Of a stretch of 11,403 bases of DNA, positions 1-5,679 are shown one piece after another (the stretch's first letter is position 1; the number at the start of each line of letters is the position of its first letter). Made by a program: the position numbers and the translations under genes. The stretch is taken from NCBI GenBank assembly GCA_037189785.1, contig JBBCIP010000399.1, forward strand, positions 1-11,403. The letters are read 5' to 3'. Source of the DNA: Govanella sp037189785. Its GTDB lineage: Bacteria > Pseudomonadota > Alphaproteobacteria > Sphingomonadales > Govanellaceae. The notes beneath the pieces were generated by a model, which saw only the letters and a program-made list of their open reading frames with translations, was not told where the DNA came from and made no database searches.

Positions 1-153
1 CGTGTCGCGTTGCGGCAGCGACTTGGGTTTTGTGAGTATAACACGTTCACGAACGTCGTCTGCTGCGACCAATGGCCGAGCCAAACCGAGCTTGACGTGG
101 TGCTGAAAGGATTGGCTGCGCTGGTTGATTGGCGTCGGGGAAAAACCATTTGA
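1..153 (+). CDS. C-terminal 50 residues of an unrecognised protein (5' truncated)
   Basis: Frame 1 is open from the window edge to a TGA at 151-153, giving 50 residues with two adjacent cysteines (VVCCDQWP) and a hydrophobic helix-like end (LKGLAALVDWRR). The other two forward frames close earlier. The start lies outside the window, so length and family cannot be judged. The end vaguely recalls the C-terminal part of DUF6456-type alphaproteobacterial/phage proteins (a cysteine pair, a WP, then a VL..L..L helix), but this is a weak resemblance from memory. Its stop codon overlaps the -35 box of the putative late promoter, and the gene sits just before a terminator. It is therefore probably the last gene of the preceding module, the place where lambdoid phages keep their late regulator. 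That regulatory role is inference from position only. Confidence 0.55.
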   Translation, partial: RVALRQRLGFCEYNTFTNVVCCDQWPSQTELDVVLKGLAALVDWRRGKTI

Positions 154-178
154 CACAGGGTTTGTGTTGAATCATAGT
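150..178 (+). promoter_or_regulatory. Putative sigma-70-type late promoter
   Basis: TTGACA at 150-155 is a perfect -35 consensus. After a 17-base spacer, CATAGT at 173-178 matches the -10 consensus at four of six positions, including the key second-position A and last T. Transcription would start near 185. An inverted repeat, ACACA (153-157) and TGTGT (163-167), overlaps the -35 box and spacer and could be a protein-binding site. This is the only convincing promoter I see upstream of the structural genes. It is followed within about 50 bases by a terminator, an arrangement like lambda pR'-tR'. The weak -10 makes the call moderate; activation by a phage factor would fit. Confidence 0.5.
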
Positions 179-184
179 CACGTA

Positions 185-199
185 AATGATCATTCGAAT
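185..199. repeat. Two overlapping palindromes at the predicted transcription start
   Basis: AATGATCATT (185-194) is a perfect 10-base palindrome. It overlaps ATTCGAAT (192-199), a perfect 8-base palindrome. They lie right at or just after the predicted start site of the promoter at 150-178, where an operator or a promoter-proximal pause element would act. No specific binding protein can be named from the sequence. Confidence 0.35.
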
Positions 200-202
200 T
201 GC

Positions 203-233
203 GCCCGGAGCACGCCAGCTTCCGGGCTTTTTT
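203..233 (+). terminator. Intrinsic terminator 1, promoter-proximal
   Basis: The stem GCCCGGA (203-209) pairs perfectly with TCCGGGC (221-227) across an 11-base loop, and six T residues (228-233) follow at once. This is a textbook rho-independent terminator on the plus strand. It may end transcription of the gene that stops at 153, and it would also stop RNA started at the promoter at 150-178 after about 48 bases. Confidence 0.8.
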
Positions 234-257
234 GTTTAATCCCTAGCTCTCCTTTCC

Positions 258-269
258 GAGGCTAGCCTC
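258..269. repeat. Perfect 12-base palindrome between the two terminators
   Basis: GAGGCTAGCCTC reads the same on both strands. It lies between terminator 1 and the stem of terminator 2. In RNA, its GCTAG (261-265) could instead pair with CTAGC at 243-247, so it might form either a DNA operator or an alternative hairpin. No known operator is recognised. Confidence 0.4.
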
Positions 270-296
270 CCCACGGCTCCGGCTGTGGGATTTTTT
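270..296 (+). terminator. Intrinsic terminator 2, upstream of the late genes
   Basis: CCCACGGC (270-277) pairs with GCTGTGGG (282-289) through eight pairs, one a G-T wobble, closing a TCCG tetraloop. It is followed by A and then six T (291-296). With the terminator at 203-233 it forms a tandem pair, leaving only a ribosome binding site between the T-run and the first late gene at 312. Transcription of the structural genes from upstream must read through both. Confidence 0.75.
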
Positions 297-311
297 ATTT
301 TGGAGGTCGCC

Positions 312-464
312 ATGATCAAGCGCATCAAATGCTGGCTTGTCGGTCACCTGGACCGTCGTGTGCGCCTGATGAACGGCAGCACAAAAGGGCGTAAATACAA
401 ACAGATGGAACTGCAATTCTGCGAGCGGTGCAAGCGGTCGAAGGTGCGTGATGGCGTTGAATGA
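312..464 (+). CDS. Small zinc-ribbon-like phage protein, DUF1660-like
   Basis: This 50-residue protein starts at an ATG five bases after a strong GGAGG (302-306). It carries a C7-x4-H12 pair in the context KCWLVGH and a C37-x2-C40 pair in FCERCK, separated by a basic linker. This spacing and the small size resemble DUF1660-type prophage proteins, thought to bind zinc through four Cys/His ligands. It is rich in Lys and Arg (predicted strongly basic), so it may bind nucleic acid. It is the first gene after the tandem terminators and its 3' end overlaps the next gene by 14 bases, so it is in the late operon. No function is established. The frame, strong ribosome site and Cys/His pattern make it a real gene. 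Confidence 0.7.
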   Translation: MIKRIKCWLVGHLDRRVRLMNGSTKGRKYKQMELQFCERCKRSKVRDGVE

Positions 465-864
465 GGAATTGCAAGACCCAAAGTATGCGGGCCTGTCCGA
501 CACTGATGTCGCAGACCTGCTGAACGCAAAAGTCATCGACAGTGTGGCCGAGCGCTTTGTGACTGACCGCACGCTTTATGCCGAACTTGGGCCGGAAGTG
601 GCCGAAACTATCCTTACCAAAATGGCGCAGGCTGATAATCCAATGGTGACGCGGGCTTTGCGGTGGATCGAGACGCGGGATGGCTTGGATGTGGGGCACC
701 CGACCACGCAAGCTATGCTTGATTCTTTGCAAGGCGGGCTGTTCGACGAGCAAGAGGCCGCTGCCATCAAATCGCTTGCAGCCATCAAGGTCAGCCGGGC
801 AGATCAACTCAAACTTGGCTGGGTATATCCCGGTGATGTAGAGAGAGCGCGGAATGGCCAATAA
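451..864 (+). CDS. Conserved phage protein of unknown function, structural-module type
   Basis: The product is a 137-residue, mostly helical-looking soluble protein. The N-terminus (ALNEELQDPKYAGLSDTDVADLLN) follows a pattern I recognise in many tailed-phage proteins found next to fibre and structural genes (LN-EL--DP----YAGLSD--VA--LN). The middle (about residues 65-105) resembles the segment of that family in which a central tryptophan precedes a run of small helices. I chose ATG at 451 because AAGG (441-444) lies six bases upstream; a GTG at 448 is also in frame but sits too close. It begins inside the DUF1660-like gene and ends inside the next. No enzyme motif, signal peptide or membrane segment is visible, and the role is unknown. 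Confidence 0.7.
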   Translation: MALNEELQDPKYAGLSDTDVADLLNAKVIDSVAERFVTDRTLYAELGPEVAETILTKMAQADNPMVTRALRWIETRDGLDVGHPTTQAMLDSLQGGLFDEQEAAAIKSLAAIKVSRADQLKLGWVYPGDVERARNGQ

Positions 865-1345
865 AGTCTATCAGATCGCGGAAACGGATATCACATGGCT
901 ATCGAGCGGCGGGACCAATGCCTTGACGCTGACATCTTTGTCGGCCGGTGCCGGGCGGCAAGGCGCGCAGCATGATTTCGGCACAAGCGCGCGACCGATC
1001 CGGTTCGCATGGCGGGCATGGGTCAAAGCCAATGCGACGCCGACGGTCGGCCAGATTATAGAAATTTATGCCAAGACATCGGACGGCACCAATCCTGATA
1101 ATAGCGACGGCACAACCGACGCTGCCGTTAGCGCGGCAGGGAAGCTTCTTAATCTTGTGAGACTTGGAGCTATTTCAATTGACCAAGCCTCAACCACACC
1201 GACCTTTGTCGCGAGCGGGATTGTGGAGCTTCCGGCGCGCTATTTTCAGCCAGTGGTTTGGAACGCGCAGGCATCTGTGGCTTTATCAAGCACAGGCTCT
1301 GATCATGGATTTAAACTGACGCCAATCGTTGACGAGATCCAATAA
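854..1345 (+). CDS. Putative virion structural protein, beta-rich
   Basis: The 163-residue product is rich in Ala, Thr, Ser and Gly with alternating hydrophobic strands, and has no cysteine. Near its end is the pattern ARYFQPVVWN...STGSDHGFKLTPIVDEIQ, which I recognise as typical of a phage protein family encoded beside LamG-like fibres, with the usual TP-(I/L)-(V/I)-DE ending. A beta-sandwich or jelly-roll fold is likely but not shown. The ATG lies within the last codons of the preceding gene, and its TAA shares one A with the next ATG (TAATG), so it is coupled to the fibre gene. It may be a fibre-associated or tail-surface protein; this is inferred from position. Confidence 0.65.
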   Translation: MANKVYQIAETDITWLSSGGTNALTLTSLSAGAGRQGAQHDFGTSARPIRFAWRAWVKANATPTVGQIIEIYAKTSDGTNPDNSDGTTDAAVSAAGKLLNLVRLGAISIDQASTTPTFVASGIVELPARYFQPVVWNAQASVALSSTGSDHGFKLTPIVDEIQ

Positions 1346-2778
1346 TGGTCGCGTTGATCGGCTTTGCTTCCCAAAAGCCGATCGGAAATGTCCTGATAGA
1401 GATTGACTGGACTCACCCTCTGACGCGTGGCCTGGTGGATTTCTTGGCGTTCGAGGATGGATCGTTTTATCCGTTCAATCACGGGAACAGGAATCGCCAG
1501 CTTAACATCGCAATTGGGTCTCCGCGATCCGGCATCGGCGCTGGGGGAGCAAACACTATTTTTACCGGAAGCTCACAAGGGCTTGCTGGTGATTTTGGAG
1601 TTTCGGAGCCGGTCTTTACAAATGCCGAGTTTATCGGGCTCGGCATACAATTTAACGCAACAGGAACGAATACTTCCGGTACGTTGATGGCGATCAACGA
1701 CGGCGCAACCTTTCCGTATGCCCGATTTGCTAGTATCTCGCCGAGCGGAACAACGCAAATTCACGCTGCAACGGGAGCCGCTAACCAGACAATGAACTCA
1801 GCGCGGTCAGTGTATCGTGATGGACGGGTTCATGCGGTGGCCGGGCGGTTGGGATTGAATTACAACAGCCCTGTCCCGGGCGGGACTGTGCTTTATGGCG
1901 ATGGGATTTTAGAGGGGCAACAGACACCACCTTCCGCTGTTCAGGCGAACTTCGGCTCAGCCCGGTATCTTTCTATTGCTAATCTTTATCGTGGTACAGG
2001 TGGCAGTTACTGGCCTGGTCAGATTTACTGTGTCGCGACATGGGTTGGTTATCAGCCAGATGGCCATTACCAATGGTGGTCGGCTGAGCCGTGGGCGTTT
2101 GTGCGGTCGAGGCCGCGACGCATCTATTATGTGCCGGGCGGTGGTGGCGATGAAGACGCCAGCCCAATCGGCGTATCTGGCGGCGGTAGTGCTGGGTCGC
2201 TAAGCTTGGCGGTCGCGTCAAGTGCAGCTTTGACCGGCGTTTCTGCTGTCGGGTCGGTAGGGTCATTAACAGCTTATGCTGGGGCTTCGGCCAATATCCT
2301 CGGTGTCCAATCACAGGGGCATGCGGGCTTCGTCTCGGTAAGCACAACGGCGCTTATCGCGGTCACAGGCTTAGCAGGCGTAGGGGCGGCTGGAACGCTC
2401 ACTGCGCTTGCAGGTGCTATCCAGCCAGTGACTGGCGTCGGGGCCGACGGGTCTGTTGGTCAGCTTACGCTGACCTTATCAAGTCAGGTGGCGCTTGGAG
2501 GAGTCGCAGGCGCAGCCAGTGTCGGGTCACTATCTGTTTTAACCGGTCAAATCCAGCAAGTCAGCGGCGTGGCGGCTACAGGATCGGTCGGCAATATTGG
2601 TCTTGAGTATTCGACGCAGACAATCCTTACCGGTGCGGTGGGCTCTGGCTTCGCGGGGCAACTGCTGGCTACAACGGTTGGTGCTAGTTATCAGCGCCGG
2701 ATGGTGTCGACGGCAGTCGCGCACCGGTTTACGTCGTCTGCGCTAAAGCAAATCTATACATCGACAGCGAGACATTAA
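1345..2778 (+). CDS. LamG-like tail fibre / receptor-binding protein with 22-residue C-terminal repeats
   Basis: This 477-residue protein has two clear halves. Residues 1-264 look like a phage concanavalin/LamG-type domain: it opens with WTHPLTRGLV (22-31) and closes with EPWAFVRSRPRRIYYVP (248-264), both hallmarks of LamG-like phage fibres. A Gly-rich hinge (GGGGDEDAS) leads into eight 22-residue Gly/Ser/Val repeats (274-449) of the form VTGV-x3-GSVG-x-L. A basic 28-residue tail lacking this pattern follows. The LamG half is expected to fold as a beta-sandwich that may bind a carbohydrate. The repeats probably form a beta-structured stalk or an exposed adhesive array. It is the longest gene of the fibre cassette, overlaps the genes on both sides by one base, and is the best receptor-binding candidate here. 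Ligand and trimerisation are not visible. Confidence 0.75.
   Translation: MVALIGFASQKPIGNVLIEIDWTHPLTRGLVDFLAFEDGSFYPFNHGNRNRQLNIAIGSPRSGIGAGGANTIFTGSSQGLAGDFGVSEPVFTNAEFIGLGIQFNATGTNTSGTLMAINDGATFPYARFASISPSGTTQIHAATGAANQTMNSARSVYRDGRVHAVAGRLGLNYNSPVPGGTVLYGDGILEGQQTPPSAVQANFGSARYLSIANLYRGTGGSYWPGQIYCVATWVGYQPDGHYQWWSAEPWAFVRSRPRRIYYVPGGGGDEDASPIGVSGGGSAGSLSLAVASSAALTGVSAVGSVGSLTAYAGASANILGVQSQGHAGFVSVSTTALIAVTGLAGVGAAGTLTALAGAIQPVTGVGADGSVGQLTLTLSSQVALGGVAGAASVGSLSVLTGQIQQVSGVAATGSVGNIGLEYSTQTILTGAVGSGFAGQLLATTVGASYQRRMVSTAVAHRFTSSALKQIYTSTARH
2164..2691 (+). repeat. Eight tandem 66-base (22-residue) coding repeats in the fibre gene
   Basis: Translated residues 274-449 divide without any gap into eight units of exactly 22 residues. 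Units begin PIGVSGGGSAG, LTGVSAVGSVG, ILGVQSQGHAG, VTGLAGVGAAG, VTGVGADGSVG, LGGVAGAASVG, VSGVAATGSVG and LTGAVGSGFAG. Gly at position 3, Gly at 11 and small residues at 9-10 are nearly invariant, while positions 16-22 vary. The DNA units are diverged, so this is an old duplication kept at protein level. The regular length fits a beta-solenoid or similar stacked structure; that is inference. Confidence 0.8.
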
Positions 2779-3020
2779 TGATTGTCCGAGAGAGTCCTTC
2801 GATCGTGGTGGCTGTTACAAATAATGGCAACCATACGCCGGAGCAATGGGCTCAGCTTTGTGTGCGCCAGATAATGGCTAAGGCCGTCGCTGTCCCTGGA
2901 GCATCGGTCGAGGAAAAGGCTTTAGACCGCGATCGGCTTGCATCGATCATTGCAAATTACATCACCATGGCTCTGGAAGCGGAGACGCTTGCGGGCCAAA
3001 GCATTGCGCGAGGTATATAG
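2778..3020 (+). CDS. Small conserved phage protein of unknown function
   Basis: The product is 80 residues. The central motif NHTPEQWAQLCVRQIM (about 18-33) followed by a predicted long helix (residues 48-75) matches a small protein I recognise in many tailed phages near structural genes, with the pattern NHTPE-WA-LC---I. Its function is not established. It starts with ATG sharing a base with the fibre stop (TAATG) and ends in TAG immediately before the next ATG, so it is tightly coupled to its neighbours. Its place between a fibre gene and another structural gene suggests an assembly or virion-associated role, but nothing in the sequence proves this. Confidence 0.7.
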   Translation: MIVRESPSIVVAVTNNGNHTPEQWAQLCVRQIMAKAVAVPGASVEEKALDRDRLASIIANYITMALEAETLAGQSIARGI

Positions 3021-3449
3021 ATGGCTATCACAACCGCCATGTGCACGAGCTTTAAGCAAGACATCTTGCAGGCCGTGCATGATTTCACCAACGGGTCAGG
3101 CGACACATTCAAGATGGCGCTTTACACGTCATCTGCGACGCTCGGTGCTTCGACGACGGCCTATTCCGGCACGAATGAAGTTAGCGGGACCGGTTACACG
3201 GCGGGTGGAGCGACGCTGACGCAGGTCACGCCGACGACGAGCGGAACGACGGCCTTGGTCGATTTCAACGATGTCGCCTGGTCCAGCTCCACGTTCACAG
3301 CAAACGGTGCGCTTATTTATAATGACGACGCATCTGATAAGGCTGTATCTGTGCATGCTTTCGGTGGGGACGTATCTGTATCGAGTGGCACCTTAACTGT
3401 GCAATTCCCTGCCGCCGACGCCAGCAACGCGATCTTGCGGATTTCGTAG
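3021..3449 (+). CDS. Conserved phage structural protein, beta-rich
   Basis: This 142-residue protein starts MAITTAMCTSFKQDILQAVHDF and carries FKMALYTSSATLGASTTAYS, EVSGTGYTAGG, VDFNDVAWSSSTFTANGALIYN and the ending TVQFPAADASNAILRIS. All belong to a widespread family of small virion proteins in tailed phages, usually annotated as hypothetical or head/tail structural. The alternating short strands and high Thr/Ser/Gly content point to a beta-sandwich. Length is normal for the family, so the gene looks complete. Its ATG abuts the previous stop, and one base separates its stop from the next ATG. It sits in the fibre cassette, so a fibre-associated or decoration role is plausible. Confidence 0.75.
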   Translation: MAITTAMCTSFKQDILQAVHDFTNGSGDTFKMALYTSSATLGASTTAYSGTNEVSGTGYTAGGATLTQVTPTTSGTTALVDFNDVAWSSSTFTANGALIYNDDASDKAVSVHAFGGDVSVSSGTLTVQFPAADASNAILRIS

Positions 3450-3450
3450 C

Positions 3451-3744
3451 ATGCAAATGCAGCCGGTGGACTTGAGCCCGAAGACACCGGCTGAGGACGT
3501 CGTTATATCTTTTCGATTGGCCCCAGAGCTTGGTGCAGACACCGTTGCCTCCGTTGAATGGAAAAGCTGCCCGTCTGGCTTGCAGTTCAGCGCACCGCAA
3601 ATCACGGATGGCAATAAATCACTGGAAGTTACAGTGTCGAGCGGATCGGACTGCACCATATACGTGATCAGCGCTTTGGTCACTTTAGCGTCGGGTGACG
3701 TGCGTGAGCCCTGGGTCAGGATGCCGGTCAGGAAGCCGAAATGA
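3451..3744 (+). CDS. Probable phage fibre-tail adaptor, Ig-like
   Basis: The 97-residue product has the layout of the small proteins annotated as phage fibre-tail adaptors. It has an N-terminal acidic/hydrophobic strand (DVVISFRLAPELGADTVASVEW), a middle SGLQFSAP segment, then alternating strands TVSSGSDCTIYVISALVTLASGD ending in a charged strand and PVRKPK. Such proteins are single Ig-like beta-sandwich domains that join fibres to the tail. Two starts are possible, ATG at 3451 or 3457; neither has a strong ribosome site, which fits coupling to the gene stopping at 3449. It overlaps terS by four bases (ATGA). The name rests on pattern and context rather than on catalytic residues. Confidence 0.6.
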   Translation: MQMQPVDLSPKTPAEDVVISFRLAPELGADTVASVEWKSCPSGLQFSAPQITDGNKSLEVTVSSGSDCTIYVISALVTLASGDVREPWVRMPVRKPK

Positions 3745-4163
3745 GCGACAACGCATACTATGGCCGTTACGATCCTAAGTTCTGTGATCGCGTTGTGGCT
3801 TTGGGGAAGAAAGGCAAATCACGCGTTGCAATTTGTGCTGATCTGGGCTTTACCCGCCGCACTGTCTATCTTTGGATCGAAAGGTTCCCGGAATTTAAGG
3901 AAGCCATGGATCTCGCCAAGACTTACGAGCACAAGTGGTGGGAAGACAGAGGTCAAGAGAATTTGAGCGAGACGAAATTCCAAGGCGGTGTTTGGTCTAA
4001 AAATATGTCGGCCCGGTTCAAGGAAGATTGGTCCGACCGCCAAGAAATCACGGGGGCGAATGGTGGGCCGTTAAAGGCCGAAACCAAAACCACAATCGAT
4101 CCAGAATCTTTAACTGACGAACAGCTGCGTGTCATCGCTGGCATACGCCTTAACCGAGAGTGA
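3741..4163 (+). CDS. terS: Terminase small subunit
   Basis: This 140-residue protein has a helix-turn-helix at about residues 26-50 (KSRVAICADLGFTRRTVYLWIERFPEF), the usual N-terminal DNA-recognition element of small terminases. It continues with EFKEAMDLAKTYEHKWWEDRG, a helical oligomerisation-type segment, and a C-terminal part containing FQGGVWSKNMSARFKEDWSDR and ITGANGGPL, typical of phage TerS proteins with the GA-GGP turn. TerS recognises the packaging site on the concatemer and regulates TerL. Length and motifs match the family. It overlaps the adaptor gene by four bases and the large subunit gene by 35, so the two subunits are co-translated. The packaging site often lies in or near terS, but I could not identify it. 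Confidence 0.85.
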   Translation: MSDNAYYGRYDPKFCDRVVALGKKGKSRVAICADLGFTRRTVYLWIERFPEFKEAMDLAKTYEHKWWEDRGQENLSETKFQGGVWSKNMSARFKEDWSDRQEITGANGGPLKAETKTTIDPESLTDEQLRVIAGIRLNRE

Positions 4164-5679
4164 TGTTCAGGCCGCGCGGAAAGTGTTGGCGAAGCGGTCA
4201 GTATCTGATTTTGCATGCATGGTGGACATCCCAACGGTTCCGTTGAGTGATGCCGAAGACGAGGATGATTTTAGCGTTCTGCGGTTAAACAGTCTTGTAG
4301 ACCATCACAGATTTTTGTGCGGCAAGCTTCAAGATGTAGCCGACGGTATAATTCCGAACCTCATGGTTTTGATGCCCCCCGGGTCTGCGAAAAGCACTTA
4401 TAGCGATGTTGTTTTCATTCCTTGGTTTATGGCACGGCAACCGCGACGCAATGTCATTCTGGCAAGCTATGCGAGTGATATCGCAAAAAAACAAGGCCGC
4501 AGAGCGCGGCAGTTAATCCAGTCAAAATCATTCGTCAATTTGATGGATGTAACGTTAAAGGATGACCAAAAAGCTGCCGATGAATGGGCTTTGTCGAATG
4601 GCAGCGAGTATATGGCTGGCGGCTTGCTGTCGGGATTAACGGGGAACCGGGCTGGGCTTGGTGTTCTTGATGATCCGATCAAGGGACGTGAAGCCGCCGA
4701 AAGCGAAACGATCCGGCAGAAGACATGGGAAGCATATATAGATGATTTCTGCTCTCGCTTAATCCCGGGCGCGCCGCAGGTTATGATATTGACGCGCTGG
4801 CACGAAGATGACCCGGCTGGCCGCATACTTCCTGAAGGTTGGGATGGCGAAAGCGGGTTATTTGATGGTCGCGATGGCCGAAAGTGGTATGTGATCTGCC
4901 TGCCCGCCATTGCTGACAGGAAAGATGACCCGCTTGGTCGCAAAATTGGAGAAACGCTTTGGCCGCAGTGGTTCAATATGGAGCACTGGGCACCGTTCCA
5001 ACGCAATCAACGCACGTGGTCGAGCCTTTATCAACAGAAGCCGAGCCCTGCGGAAGGGACATATTTCCAGCGGGATTGGTTCAAGTTCTGGCAGAAGCGG
5101 CCTGAACATTTGCATTACTACCTTACGTCTGATTACGCCACCAAGGAAGGTGAGGGCGATTACACGGAGCACGCCCTTTGGGGTATCTGCGCCAATGGCG
5201 ACCCGCATTTGATTGATGGTTGGTTTGGTCAAGCAACGGCTGATGTTTGGATCGACGAAGGCTTAAATTTGGTCCGTCGTTATAACCCGCTTTGTTGGTT
5301 TGGTGAATCTGGTGTGATTAAGAACGTCGTCGAACCGTATTTGCGGCGGCGCATGATTGAGAGATCTATCCACTGCCGCTTGGAGTGGCTCCCAAGTATT
5401 CATGATAAGCCGACGCGGGCAAGACCGTTCCAAGCGATGGCGGCGCTTGGGCGCGTGCAATTGCCGGATACACCTTATGGGCAGCGCTGTTTATCGCAAA
5501 TGCTGACGTTCCCGGCTGGCCGTAATGACGACTTTATTGATGCCGCAAGCTTGATAGGCCGGGCCATTGATATGGCTCATCCGGCAATAGTGCCGCCGAA
5601 AACGGAACGGCAACAGAAGTTCGATTACGGCACGAATGATGACGACGATGATGATGGGGTGTCATGGAAAACAGCGTAG
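4129..5679 (+). CDS. terL: Terminase large subunit (packaging ATPase-nuclease)
   Basis: This 516-residue protein has the full two-domain terminase layout. The ATPase carries a Walker A P-loop PPGSAKST (83-90), a Walker B stretch LGVLDD (177-182) and a coupling motif LTRW (221-224). The RuvC-like nuclease shows acidic positions at D335 (TSDYA), E393 (FGESG) and the DDFIDA cluster (467-472). It cuts concatemeric DNA and drives it through the portal using ATP. The start is a GTG at 4129 inside terS with no strong ribosome site, consistent with coupling; the next in-frame ATG (4219) would remove conserved-looking N-terminal sequence. The C-terminus has six Asp in a row (503-508 region), and its end overlaps the portal gene by 16 bases. 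The P-loop has Ala before the Lys, as in several relatives. Confidence 0.93.
   Translation: MSSLAYALTESDVQAARKVLAKRSVSDFACMVDIPTVPLSDAEDEDDFSVLRLNSLVDHHRFLCGKLQDVADGIIPNLMVLMPPGSAKSTYSDVVFIPWFMARQPRRNVILASYASDIAKKQGRRARQLIQSKSFVNLMDVTLKDDQKAADEWALSNGSEYMAGGLLSGLTGNRAGLGVLDDPIKGREAAESETIRQKTWEAYIDDFCSRLIPGAPQVMILTRWHEDDPAGRILPEGWDGESGLFDGRDGRKWYVICLPAIADRKDDPLGRKIGETLWPQWFNMEHWAPFQRNQRTWSSLYQQKPSPAEGTYFQRDWFKFWQKRPEHLHYYLTSDYATKEGEGDYTEHALWGICANGDPHLIDGWFGQATADVWIDEGLNLVRRYNPLCWFGESGVIKNVVEPYLRRRMIERSIHCRLEWLPSIHDKPTRARPFQAMAALGRVQLPDTPYGQRCLSQMLTFPAGRNDDFIDAASLIGRAIDMAHPAIVPPKTERQQKFDYGTNDDDDDDGVSWKTA

Noticed and set aside
448..450. GTG start for the second late gene
   Set aside because: It is only three bases after the AAGG ribosome site; the adjacent ATG at 451 has normal spacing.
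325..861. Long reverse-strand open frame (178 codons) opposite the first late genes
   Set aside because: It runs opposite well-supported plus-strand genes, has no ribosome site or recognisable motif, and would cross the convincing DUF1660-like gene.
2164..2691. Regular 66-base periodicity as a CRISPR array or minisatellite
   Set aside because: The units are diverged in DNA and conserved only as in-frame protein repeats with no unique spacers, so they are part of the fibre coding sequence.
4467..5006. Reverse-strand open frame (179 codons) inside terL
   Set aside because: It lies wholly opposite the ATPase domain of terL, and its sequence (Ser/Pro/Arg-rich, no motif) is what an antisense shadow gives.
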